This document shows, piece by piece, positions 6,802 to 14,491 of a stretch of 15,024 nucleotides of DNA (the stretch's first letter is position 1; every line of letters starts with the position of its first letter). Position numbers and translations under genes: made by a program. Under the pieces are notes generated by a model. The model was not told where the DNA came from. It saw only the letters and a list, made by a program, of their open reading frames with translations, and ran no database searches. Origin of the DNA: JAZKIX01 sp040384645 (GTDB lineage Bacteria > Pseudomonadota > Gammaproteobacteria > Burkholderiales > Burkholderiaceae_D); NCBI GenBank assembly GCA_040384645.1, contig JAZKIX010000130.1, forward strand, positions 1 to 15,024, read 5' to 3'.

Positions 6802-9684
6802 TCAATGCCGGCGATGCTGGTGCTTGCCCAAGTTACTGGACTTACGAATTAAAACGCCATCGGCATCCCGATATTCAATTGCCTTGTATGCGGAACCCTG
6901 CAATTGCGCGCCGATTTTTTTCTGGTCGCCGACCGCGATCACGATCATCTGTTCCGGTACCAGGTATTTTTTCAAGGCAGCTTGTCCCTGCGTCGCACTG
7001 ACGCTGGCGTAGCGTGCCGGCAAGGCGCTGTAATAATCGAGCGGCAAGTCGTAGATATAGAGATTGGCCAGGCTGCCGTTGATGGCACGGTTGCTTTCAA
7101 ACTGGGCGGGCAGCGACAGTACTTGTGCGTTGCGTGCGTTGCGCAATTCGGCGGCCGGCAACGGCTGCGCCAGCATCTTGCGCACTTCCTTAAAAATCGC
7201 TTTGATCGCGGGGCCGGTGACATCGGTGCGCACGCTGCTGCCAATGAAAAACGGTCCCGGTTGGCGGCGGTAGGCAAAGGCTGAGCTGATGCCGTAGGTA
7301 TAGCCTTTTTGCTCGCGCAGCACGGTATTGAGACGGCTGGTGAACAGGCCGCCCAGCGCGGCATTCATCACTTGCAACGCTTCGTAATCAGGTGTGTTGC
7401 GCGCAGGGCCGATGATGCCGATGCGCAAGGCGGTTTGCGGTGCACCGGGCTTATCGACCAGCACCATCTGCGCCGGACTGGGCTGGGGTATAGCTGTTAT
7501 GGTTGTTACTGGCGTTTCAGTTGAGGGATTGCGCCAGCCGCCGAAACTAGCTTCGGCCAGCGTTTTCAACTCATCCAGGCCGATATCGCCGGTGACAATC
7601 AGCGCGGCGTTACGCGGTACGTAATGTTGTTGCCAAAACGTCTGCAAGTCTTGGCGGGTGGTGGCTTTGATGGATGCCTCGGTGCCGATTTCTAGCGTGC
7701 CATAGGGATGGCGATTGCCATACAGCGCTGCCAAAGTGACGCGGGACGCCACGGCGCCGGCATCTTCCCTTTGCTGGCTGAGTTCACCTAAGCGGCTGCT
7801 GCGTTGACGTTCCACTTCTTCTAAAGGAAAAGCCGGGTGCAACACGACGTCGGCCAATAGGTCCAGTGCCGGGCGGAAGTTGGCCTTGAGCGACATCACT
7901 TGCGCCATCGAAGCGTCGGCCGAGGACGCCGCATACAGCTGGGCGCCGAGTTGCGCGATTTCTTGCGCGATTTGCGGCGAACTGCGGCTGGTGCTGCCTT
8001 CTTCCAGCATTTGGGCGGTAAAACTGGCTAATCCGGCGCGATCCAGCGGATTGGCTTCAGAACCGGTCTTGATTACGATCTGCGCCGCCACCAGCGGCAG
8101 CGACGGATTGCGGTGGTGGATCACAGTCAAACCGTTTTTCAACTGAAACTGTTCGCCAGAAGGTAAGGAAAACGGTCGTGGCGGCGCCGCTTTCGGCGCA
8201 TGCCTGCGCCAGCTTTCGTCCTTGTTGAGCGCTGTAACGCGCGTTATAGCCGACGTTGCAGCTGCAGATTTTTTGGCCGCCGGCGTCGCTACTTCCGGCC
8301 CCAGGTCTGGCGTGCCGGGCAGACCATAAATCACGGCGCGGGTATTGTTTTGCAATTGCACCCGCAGTGCGTCGCGCACATCGGCGGCGCTCACTTGGCG
8401 GTAACGTTCGATATCTTTCGGCAAATAGCCCGGATCGCCTAGGTATTGATTGTATTGATTGAGCTGGTTGGCCAGGCCAGAGCCGCCGATCTTTTCAAAC
8501 TGGTTCAGCATCGCGGTTTCGATCGTATTGCGCGCTTGCTCCATTTCTTTTTCGTCGGGGCCGTCGGTGCGCAGTCTGGCCAATTCGGCATCGATGGCGG
8601 CTTCGATTTCTTCCGCGCTATGACCGGGGCGGGCGGTGACATCGATGGTGAAGAGCGAGGTCAGGGCCAATGAATTTTGCGAGGCGCTGACATCTTGCGC
8701 AATTTGTTGTTCGTAGACCAGTGCCTGGTACAAGCGGCTGGTTTTGCCGCCGCCGAGAATTTGCGCTGCTACGCTCAAGGCTGCGTCGCCCGGTTTGAAA
8801 GCCGGCGTCGTCAGCCAGCCCATAATGACGCGCGGCAACTCGACCCGGTCTTGCACCACCGCCCGTCGTTCCCTACTAATCGGCGGAGTGACCACTTGCA
8901 GTGGCGGGATCGCCGGACCACGCTGGAATCCGCCAAAATACTTGGCTACCAGTGCGCGCGCCTGTACCTTGTCGATGTCGCCGGCGATCACCAGACTGGC
9001 ATTATTAGGCCGGTAATAGGTTTTGAAAAAGTCGCGGATATCGCCCAGTTTGGCCGACTGGATATCGGCATGCGAGCCCATCACACTGGCGTAATAGGGA
9101 TGGGTTTTAGGAAATAACTGGTGATACAGCGCTTCTTCGACGATGCCGTAAGGCCGGTTTTCGATGCTCTGGCGGCGCTCGTTACGCACCACGTCTTGCT
9201 GATTGGACAGCGCAGTCTGGTCAAGCACATCGAGCAAATATCCCATGCGGTCGGAATGGGTCCAAAGCGCCAGTTCGAGCTGATTGGATGGCACCGTATC
9301 GTAATAATTGGTGCGGTCGAAATCGGTGGTGCCGTTGGAGTCCGAGCCACCGGCGCCTTCCAGCAATTTGTCGGCCACACCGCGCGGTATATGTTTAGAG
9401 GCAGCAAACATCATGTGCTCGAACAAGTGGGCAAAGCCGGTCAGGCCGGGTTTTTCATTGGCCGCACCGACGTGATACCACAGGTTGACGGCGACAATCG
9501 GCAGCTTGTGGTTTTCTACCAGGATCACGTCGAGGCCATTGGCAAGGGTGAATTTGTCGTAGGCGACGGTGGGGACGTTGCTGGTGGTAATGGCCATGGC
9601 TACTGGTTTTTCGCTGGCCGGTGCGGGGCTGGCGAATAAGCCAAATAGCAGGGCAGGGATGGCGAGGTGTTTGAAATGGATCAT
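6802..9684 (-). CDS. Secreted two-domain M16 zinc metallopeptidase (pitrilysin/insulinase family)
   Basis: 960 residues. A signal peptide (1-24) ends ASPAPA-SEKP. The N-terminal M16 unit carries the inverted zinc motif HLFEH (H86, E89, H90) and the distal ligand E169 in NERRQSIENRPYG. A proline/alanine-rich linker (about 460-505) leads to a second M16 unit, starting near FQLKNGLTVIHHRN, whose HxxEH position reads SFTAQML and is therefore inactive. This active-plus-inactive pairing is usual for M16 clamshell peptidases, here fused in one chain; many betaproteobacteria encode the two halves as separate genes. Predicted to degrade peptides in the periplasm or outside the cell; the substrate is unknown. 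The tail KHQHRRH is histidine-rich. A good Shine-Dalgarno (AGGA) precedes the ATG. The leader holds a weak GC-rich dyad (CCCTCCC 9716-9722, GGGAGGG 9744-9750), and repeat copy B lies farther upstream. Confidence 0.93.
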   Translation of the reverse strand: MIHFKHLAIPALLFGLFASPAPASEKPVAMAITTSNVPTVAYDKFTLANGLDVILVENHKLPIVAVNLWYHVGAANEKPGLTGFAHLFEHMMFAASKHIPRGVADKLLEGAGGSDSNGTTDFDRTNYYDTVPSNQLELALWTHSDRMGYLLDVLDQTALSNQQDVVRNERRQSIENRPYGIVEEALYHQLFPKTHPYYASVMGSHADIQSAKLGDIRDFFKTYYRPNNASLVIAGDIDKVQARALVAKYFGGFQRGPAIPPLQVVTPPISRERRAVVQDRVELPRVIMGWLTTPAFKPGDAALSVAAQILGGGKTSRLYQALVYEQQIAQDVSASQNSLALTSLFTIDVTARPGHSAEEIEAAIDAELARLRTDGPDEKEMEQARNTIETAMLNQFEKIGGSGLANQLNQYNQYLGDPGYLPKDIERYRQVSAADVRDALRVQLQNNTRAVIYGLPGTPDLGPEVATPAAKKSAAATSAITRVTALNKDESWRRHAPKAAPPRPFSLPSGEQFQLKNGLTVIHHRNPSLPLVAAQIVIKTGSEANPLDRAGLASFTAQMLEEGSTSRSSPQIAQEIAQLGAQLYAASSADASMAQVMSLKANFRPALDLLADVVLHPAFPLEEVERQRSSRLGELSQQREDAGAVASRVTLAALYGNRHPYGTLEIGTEASIKATTRQDLQTFWQQHYVPRNAALIVTGDIGLDELKTLAEASFGGWRNPSTETPVTTITAIPQPSPAQMVLVDKPGAPQTALRIGIIGPARNTPDYEALQVMNAALGGLFTSRLNTVLREQKGYTYGISSAFAYRRQPGPFFIGSSVRTDVTGPAIKAIFKEVRKMLAQPLPAAELRNARNAQVLSLPAQFESNRAINGSLANLYIYDLPLDYYSALPARYASVSATQGQAALKKYLVPEQMIVIAVGDQKKIGAQLQGSAYKAIEYRDADGVLIRKSSNLGKHQHRRH

Positions 9685-9840
9685 CGGTTGTCCTGTGTGA
9701 TGCGGTCGGTTTCCTCCCTCCCCTCTGGCCGAGCGCCTTGAAAGGGAGGGGATTGTTCTTGGTGGTTTGAAACTCTATTGATTTTGTGGCAGTGCTTAAA
9801 AGAAGCCGCAATTCATTAAAAAGCAGTAATTTTTTCAAAA

Positions 9841-9925
9841 ATACGGGGGGTATAAGCTAAAACAAACCTTCATCCACGCGAATTCATTGGCCTAAAATAA
9901 ATACTATGCCGAGTATTTTTTAATT
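9841..9925 (+). repeat. Dispersed intergenic repeat, copy B
   Basis: A diverged copy aligned along its length with copy A: GGGGGGTATAAGCTAAAA, then CCTTCATCC, TTCATTGGCCTAAAATAAA and GCCGAGTATT. Its first hairpin has decayed (the ACCCC arm reads ACAAACC). The second is perfect: AAATACT (9899-9905) and AGTATTT (9912-9918). It lies between the M16 gene start and the end of the TraM-like gene. Confidence 0.62.
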
Positions 9926-9953
9926 CTAAACACGCTAAAAAACCTCACCAACC

Positions 9954-10571
9954 CTATTTCTGCATCTCGGCCAACACTTTGGCGCGAGTTTTCTCATCCA
10001 ACTTAGGCAACAATTTAGCGAAATTCTCACCGCTCTGGATCAGGCGCAATTGTTCGGCCGATAGCGCGGGCGGGGTTGCAAGCACTGCCGGCGCGGCGCC
10101 CGTCGGTACTGCCACGGTATTCCGTCCGAGCAGCGACTGTCCCAGCAAAGCCGCAGCAGCACTGAACAAAGAAATCGCAGCCACGACGGCGATTGCGCGC
10201 CAACCGCTCGCTTGCAGCGGCACAAAGGCAGGGGAGGTCGCCGCGCTCTTTGCCCCAGACGCATCGTTACCAGCCGGCGCCGGGCGCACAGGAGCCGGCG
10301 GCAACGCGGCCTCGGCCTCCCATTCATCGGCATTGAGCGACGGGCTCGCTTGCAGGGTTTGACCTTGCCGGATCTGGTTGGCGACATCTTGCAACTGGCG
10401 GGTGCGCACGCTCAGGCGTTCGGTGGCGTCATCCATTGCGGTGATATGAACCCCGACCGCTTCCGCCAGCACTGCTTCATTTAAAGCCACCAGCGCAAAA
10501 ATCGGGTCGTCCAGATCGACCTTGATGCCGGTTTTTTCAAATACCAGATTGCGCAGTTTTTGCTGGTCCAT
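9954..10571 (-). CDS. TraM-like membrane protein, partner of the TraL-like ATPase
   Basis: 205 residues. The N-terminus (about 1-70) is soluble and helical with FEKTGIKVDLDDPIFALVALNEAVL (11-35), which resembles the start of TraM from IncP plasmid RK2. Then come an alanine/proline-rich linker (88-118), one transmembrane segment (about 124-148) and a 57-residue tail containing LSAEQLRLIQSGENFAKLLPKLDEKTRAKVLAEMQK-type charged helix. The predicted topology is N-in, C-out. Its ATG stands 3 bases after the stop of the TraL-like gene, in the order traL-traM seen on RK2, which strongly suggests one transcript and a joint function. On RK2 TraM is needed for or assists DNA transfer; no relaxase, mating-pair or coupling gene is visible here. 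The function in this location is unknown; the homology call comes from remembered family patterns and is moderate. Confidence 0.65.
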   Translation of the reverse strand: MDQQKLRNLVFEKTGIKVDLDDPIFALVALNEAVLAEAVGVHITAMDDATERLSVRTRQLQDVANQIRQGQTLQASPSLNADEWEAEAALPPAPVRPAPAGNDASGAKSAATSPAFVPLQASGWRAIAVVAAISLFSAAAALLGQSLLGRNTVAVPTGAAPAVLATPPALSAEQLRLIQSGENFAKLLPKLDEKTRAKVLAEMQK

Positions 10572-10574
10572 GGA

Positions 10575-11351
10575 TCACCATGCGATCTGGTCGAGTTGGC
10601 TAAACACATCGCGATACACCACTTTGATACGTTGCTTTTCCATGATGTTGAACTTGTCGCTTTGCATCACTTCATCGACCGTCATGCGCGCCGTATTCAT
10701 CTTCTTGACATCGGCGCCAAAGGTATCGGCATTGCGTTCGGATAATTTAACCACGCCTTTGACCTTGCTGGCGTTGTCCTTGAAGGTCTGCGATTCGGCA
10801 AATAATTTGCCAGAAACCGATTGCAGCAGGCCGAAATGTTCGTTTTCCCACAGGATAATCGGCATCTTGGCCAGTTTGACGGTGGCAACAAAACCGGCGG
10901 CGGTGTCGTGCAAGGTATCGCCGCCGCCGACGATGCTGTGGATGTAAATCGAGCGGCCCGAACTGGCCAGCAAGTCAAATGCATCGTTCTCGATCAAGTA
11001 GGCCAGCAGCGGCGAGAAGGTGTTGGCGCCATTGTCGACCACGCAATTGCCATCGGTTTCCAGGATGTCGATCATCAAGGCGTCGAAACGCTTGGGGTCG
11101 ATGTTGCGTGTGCCCTGCTTCAGTACTGATACGGCGGACAGGTTCTCGCGCTCCGCNNNNNNNNNNATCACCGGCACATGTTTGACTGCCAGCGCTTTGT
11201 AGCGGGAAAAGGTGGCGTTTTCCTGATCGGTATCGTAGCAACGCAATGGCGTTTCATCCTTGGCCTTGATCCACTGCGCCAGCATGGTCGATACCAGCGT
11301 CTTGCCGATGCCGCCCTTGCCTTGCAAGATGAAATGGACAGTGTTGTTCAT
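10575..11351 (-). CDS. TraL-like ParA/MinD-superfamily ATPase
   Basis: 258 residues with a deviant Walker A motif GKGGIGKT (11-18) at the N-terminus, the signature of ParA/MinD-type ATPases. Further family patterns are YDTDQENATFSRYKAL (about 39-54), FDALM, VVDNGANTFSPLLAYLI and the C-terminal IMEKQRIKVVYRDVFSQLD. These fit TraL of IncP plasmid RK2 (DTD..NATF..YKAL, VIDNGAS.F.PL..YLI, IM..QRLKIV) better than chromosomal ParA. It heads a two-gene unit with the TraM-like membrane protein, so it may act at the inner membrane. A GGGAG ribosome site lies 8 bases before the ATG. Ten Ns (11157-11166) remove about four residues; the frame is kept. Repeat copy C lies just upstream. It could be a remnant of an integrated plasmid or a co-opted pair, but no integrase, att site or other plasmid gene is seen. 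Confidence 0.75.
   Translation of the reverse strand: MNNTVHFILQGKGGIGKTLVSTMLAQWIKAKDETPLRCYDTDQENATFSRYKALAVKHVPVXXXXAERENLSAVSVLKQGTRNIDPKRFDALMIDILETDGNCVVDNGANTFSPLLAYLIENDAFDLLASSGRSIYIHSIVGGGDTLHDTAAGFVATVKLAKMPIILWENEHFGLLQSVSGKLFAESQTFKDNASKVKGVVKLSERNADTFGADVKKMNTARMTVDEVMQSDKFNIMEKQRIKVVYRDVFSQLDQIAW
11157..11166. other. Assembly gap (10 N) inside the TraL-like gene
   Basis: Ten Ns between HVPV and AERENL of the ATPase. The flanking frames are consistent with ten bases. Confidence 0.95.
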
Positions 11352-11390
11352 GCGTTTCTCCCAACTTAATATGCGATCGATTCAAGATAA

Positions 11391-11470
11391 ATAAGGGGAG
11401 TATCTGTCAAAATACCCCTTCACCCGCAGATTTTTAAAGCGGCTTAAAAAATACACTGCCCAGTATTAAT
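11391..11470 (+). repeat. Dispersed intergenic repeat, copy C
   Basis: Starts ATAAGGGGAGTATCTG and shares the 19-base block 11410-11428 exactly with copy A on the opposite strand; similarity continues through AAATACACTGCCCAGTATT. AAGGGG/CCCCTT and AATAC/GTATT provide two possible hairpins. It lies between the TraL-like gene start and the end of the phosphoesterase gene. Confidence 0.72.
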
Positions 11471-11490
11471 AGCGGGAATTGAGCCCAATT

Positions 11491-12438
11491 TCAGTGGCAA
11501 AGTGCTGTCCCCGTATCCGCAAAAGTCCCACCCGCCACCGGTAAAAACTCCCATCCATAAGATTTATCTTTCAGCACCAGTTTTAAAACCCCGTGCGTAC
11601 TGTAATCGCGCACTTCGCTATTGGCTTTTTCAAACCTGAAACGGGTCAGTTTGGCGCCGCCGGTGCCGACCACAAACTGGCGGATACCGTTTTGCACATC
11701 CAGGTTGCCATCGGCATCCTGCGGCGCAAAACGCTCGTAATCATGATCATGTCCAACCAGCACCACGTCGGCCTTGGCTGCCATCAGTACTTGCCACACA
11801 TCGTGCATCCGCTTGCTGTTGCCGTGTCCGCCAGAGCTGAACAAGGGGTGATGCCAGTACGCCAACGTGCAAGCGGTCGGCTGTTGCGCCAGTTCGGCCT
11901 TGAGCCAGGCCAGTTGCGTCAGCAATTGCGCTGGATCAAGATTGCTATTGAGTGCCACCACATGCCAGCTGCCGACCCGCTTGCTGTAATAGCCTAGCCG
12001 CTCGGGACCGGCCGCATCGCCGAAATAACCATAGTAGCCGCCCGCATCCGGCGTCGAATAATCGTGATTGCCGGGTGATGGCATGGTGCGTGCCTTGAAC
12101 TGGCCCCAGGTCGGGTCGTAGCAATCGTTGAATTCTTGCGGCAGGCCGACCGGATAAGTGTTGTCGCCCAAGGTGACGACTTTGGCCGTGCTGTCGTTCT
12201 CAAGCGCGGCCATTACGACGGCAGCGGTGCTGGCCGCGCCGCTCTTGGCAGGAACAATATTGGTGCAGTAAGCAATGTCGCCGGCGGCGTAGAGATTAAC
12301 TGAAGGGCTGGTATCGCTGTTACGGGTGAGTTTTTTTTTAGGTTTGAGTTCAGCCGCGCAGGCAGTGAGAGTGAACGAGAAGGTAAGAACTGCTGTCATC
12401 AGGGATAGCCATTGGCTGTCGGATTGCAATAAATTCAT
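11491..12438 (-). CDS. Secreted metallophosphoesterase, purple acid phosphatase-like, probable lipoprotein
   Basis: From the ATG at 12438 the product is 315 residues; an in-frame GTG at 12465 would add nine. Neither has a clear ribosome site; the ATG gives the more normal signal peptide. The signal region ends in a lipobox, LTAC-AAE, so it is probably a lipoprotein facing the periplasm. All calcineurin-type metal motifs are present in order (ATG numbering): GDI (D54), GDNTY (D92), PGNHDY (N124, H125), WHHPLFSSGGHG (H196, H197) and GHDHDYER (H230, H232). The spacing and the lone tyrosine after GDN resemble purple acid phosphatases and PhoD-like phosphatases. It should hydrolyse phosphoesters, perhaps for phosphate supply; the substrate is not visible. 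It is the first gene of the minus-strand run, 139 bp before the TraL-like gene and separated from it by repeat copy C. Confidence 0.87.
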   Translation of the reverse strand: MNLLQSDSQWLSLMTAVLTFSFTLTACAAELKPKKKLTRNSDTSPSVNLYAAGDIAYCTNIVPAKSGAASTAAVVMAALENDSTAKVVTLGDNTYPVGLPQEFNDCYDPTWGQFKARTMPSPGNHDYSTPDAGGYYGYFGDAAGPERLGYYSKRVGSWHVVALNSNLDPAQLLTQLAWLKAELAQQPTACTLAYWHHPLFSSGGHGNSKRMHDVWQVLMAAKADVVLVGHDHDYERFAPQDADGNLDVQNGIRQFVVGTGGAKLTRFRFEKANSEVRDYSTHGVLKLVLKDKSYGWEFLPVAGGTFADTGTALCH

Positions 12439-12577
12439 TAGTCGATCTGGGAAAGTTTCAAGCACAGAGGGTAAGGGTTTTGAGGCGCCTTGTCCACGCT
12501 ATCTACGGTAGAAAAACGGCGTTGGTACGGTGCTTAAACTGGCTGAAAAATTGCATTATGGAACTTTAGTTTTCGGG

Positions 12578-12773
12578 TTATGCACATTTTTTCAATGTGA
12601 AAAAATAATTCAAAATATTTTTTTGTAGGAAGTCTGAAATTTTAAGTCATTGATTTTAAAGGATTTAAAATCTGCATTTGCTTTAGGCAATTTGTTGTAT
12701 CCCGCATAAACATTGGGTTTGGCGCTGTCAAGTGGGGCTTATCCACAAAGTTATCCACAATCTCTGTGGATAG
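12578..12773. promoter_or_regulatory. DnaA-box cluster with AT-rich flank, origin-like
   Basis: Perfect TTATCCACA at 12739-12747 and 12751-12759. TGTGGATAG at 12765-12773 is the reverse of CTATCCACA, one base off. TTATGCACA at 12578-12586 fits the consensus TTATNCACA. The last three sites form a 35-bp cluster in which TATCCACA and TGTGGATA also make an 8-bp dyad around five bases. Between the first and the others lies about 150 bp of AT-rich DNA, as in an unwinding element. It may be an origin, a DnaA-titration site or a DnaA-controlled promoter; which of these cannot be decided here. Confidence 0.6.
12652..12672. repeat. AT-rich palindrome within the origin-like region
   Basis: GATTTTAAA (12652-12660), GGA, TTTAAAATC (12664-12672): perfect 9-bp arms around 3 bases. 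A second perfect dyad, ATTTTTTCA-ATG-TGAAAAAAT, lies just upstream near 12586-12606. Confidence 0.5.
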
Positions 12774-12967
12774 CCTAAAAAAGGCTTATGAAACCGTATG
12801 TTAGCGCTAATCATCACGATTTACATGAGGTTCATGTTGCACTGCACATTGCTTTGTGGTAACTGCGGTGCATGCCAATTGATTGGTGTTGTCGCGCTTG
12901 ATGGTAAGAATTATTTTGAAAATATTCTGTGGCAGGAGCTGTCCCACGAGGTAAAAGCCGGTGTTAT

Positions 12968-12981
12968 CCGGTATTTACCGG
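12968..12981. promoter_or_regulatory. Short dyad upstream of the efflux operon, possible operator
   Basis: CCGGTA-TT-TACCGG is a perfect 6-bp dyad. CGGTG and CACCG at the outer edges (about 12959 and 12988) extend it imperfectly. It lies some 270 bp before the adaptor start. A repressor site is possible; there is no regulator gene in view to pair it with. Confidence 0.35.
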
Positions 12982-13252
12982 TATCAATCACCGCGGATAG
13001 GTCAGACCAGGGAGTGTTTCGCCAAACGCCTGCTTGCAATGATCCGATACATGAATATACAAATTTCGCCTGCCGCAGGCTGTTGGATCACAGTCATATG
13101 CACGTAAGATGTCGGCATTCATACCTGCGTGCGAACCCGCAACCACTTCATGAGACGGCGCGTGGTGTGCGTTTGGATAGCATCGCTGTATTTTTTGTAT
13201 GCCGCATGGTATCGCTACTGCGCATGCATCAACCACTTTCCGCTTGACTCGA

Positions 13253-14491
13253 ATGAAAATGAAAAATAAGACTTTGGCATTGCTGGTAGGAGCGACATTG
13301 TGTGTCGCGGCTGCGGCTTGGTATCTGCTTCGTCCGGCGGCGTTTGGGACTGGCAATGCCACTGCCAAGCAAGCAAGCGATGTCTCGAGTGGCACGGCAA
13401 AAGCGGGCGCTGGCAGGGGCGGGGCACCAGCTACCACCGTCGGGCTGATCGTGGCGGCCAAGCAAGACGTACCGATCCAGTTGCAAGCCAATGGGTCGGT
13501 AGCGCCGGTCAGTAGCGTCGACATCCATCCGCAAACCACCAGTACCATCAAGCAAGTGCATATTAAAGAAGGCCAGTTCGTGCGCGCCGGCGAATTGCTG
13601 TTCTCACTAGATGATCGTGCCGACCGTGCCAATCTGGAAAAGGCGCAGGCGCAATTGGCGCGCGATCAAGCGACCTTGGCCGATCTGGAACGGCAATACC
13701 GCCGTAGCCAAGAGCTGGTAGCGCAAAAATTCATCGCGCAAAGCGCTGCCGATACTTTGCAAAGCCAGTTGCAAGGGCAGGGCGCGCTGCTCAAGGCGGA
13801 TGCCGCTGCAGTGCAGTCAGCCCAGATCGCCCTTAGCTATAGCACCATACGCTCGCCGATGGCCGGCCGGGTCGGCGCTATCAATGTATATCCGGGCAGT
13901 CTGGTGCAACTGAGTACGTCGCTGGCGACGGTGACGCAACTGGATCCGATTTCGGTCAGTTTTACCTTGCCGGAAAGCAGTTTGCAAAACTTGTTGCAAG
14001 CCCAAAAAAGCGGCAAGGTCGCAGTCAAGCTTAGTAGCGCAAGCAGCTCTCAGGCGGTGGAAGGCGCTCTCAGTTTCATCGATAGCGCAGTCGACCCGCA
14101 AGCCGGCGTAATCCGGGTCAAAGCCTTGTTCGCTAACCGCGAAACCCAGCTCTGGCCGGGGCAATACGTCAATGCCAGCGTCACGGTGCAAACCTTGAAA
14201 GACGCTATCGTGATCCCGCAAGTGGCCATCGTGACCAATGCCAGCAGCAAGTCGGTGTACATCATGGAAGCCGATCAAACCGCCAAATTGATGCCGATAG
14301 TCGTGCTGCATTCCTTCGGCGCCAATGCAGTTGTCTCAGGTCTTGTGGGCGGTGAAAAAGTGATCGTCGAAGGCAAACAAAACTTGCGTCCCGGCGCCAA
14401 GGTACAGGAAGCGCCTAAGCCAGGCGCGGCCGCTGGCGAAAAGAAATGGAAGGGCCAGGGCCAAGGCACGGCGAAAAAGGATGGCGCGTAA
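13253..14491 (+). CDS. RND efflux periplasmic adaptor, MdtA/MexA family
   Basis: 412 residues from the ATG at 13253 (a second ATG follows at 13259). One N-terminal hydrophobic segment (about 7-26) without a lipobox cysteine acts as signal or membrane anchor, followed by an alanine/glycine/serine-rich spacer. The two halves of the lipoyl domain (about 84-120 and 197-222) flank an alpha-helical hairpin (about 122-195) that contacts the outer-membrane channel. Beta-barrel and membrane-proximal domains follow (QLDPISVSFTLPES, LWPGQYVNASV, VIPQVAIV). The tail is lysine/glycine-rich. MdtA-type adaptors link an RND pump to a TolC-type channel. Its stop (TAA) shares one base with the ATG of the permease gene, so the two are translationally coupled. 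The start is less sure because no good Shine-Dalgarno is seen; a longer in-frame start at 13199 would place charged residues before the anchor. Confidence 0.9.
   Translation: MKMKNKTLALLVGATLCVAAAAWYLLRPAAFGTGNATAKQASDVSSGTAKAGAGRGGAPATTVGLIVAAKQDVPIQLQANGSVAPVSSVDIHPQTTSTIKQVHIKEGQFVRAGELLFSLDDRADRANLEKAQAQLARDQATLADLERQYRRSQELVAQKFIAQSAADTLQSQLQGQGALLKADAAAVQSAQIALSYSTIRSPMAGRVGAINVYPGSLVQLSTSLATVTQLDPISVSFTLPESSLQNLLQAQKSGKVAVKLSSASSSQAVEGALSFIDSAVDPQAGVIRVKALFANRETQLWPGQYVNASVTVQTLKDAIVIPQVAIVTNASSKSVYIMEADQTAKLMPIVVLHSFGANAVVSGLVGGEKVIVEGKQNLRPGAKVQEAPKPGAAAGEKKWKGQGQGTAKKDGA

Larger units (their letters stand above)
12466..13252. other. Long gene-free region between divergent phosphoesterase and efflux operon
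   Basis: No credible gene. The part from about 12541 to 12720 is strongly AT-rich with several palindromes; DnaA-box-like sites follow at 12739-12773. The part from 12781 to 13252 has ordinary composition, with open frames on both strands that show no family features and no ribosome sites. The efflux operon promoter should lie here. Confidence 0.7.

Noticed and set aside
9716..9750. GC-rich dyad CCCTCCC/GGGAGGG in the M16 leader
   Set aside because: Only seven pairs with a 21-base loop and no T-run; simple-sequence similarity is as likely as a functional hairpin.
12798..13247. Open frame of 149 codons on the plus strand upstream of the efflux adaptor
   Set aside because: No ribosome site, no recognisable domain, unusual composition rich in Cys, His and Arg, and it overlaps the adaptor start in another frame. 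Most likely chance.
12988..13632. Open frame of 214 codons on the minus strand
   Set aside because: Mostly the antisense shadow of the adaptor gene; no domain or ribosome site.
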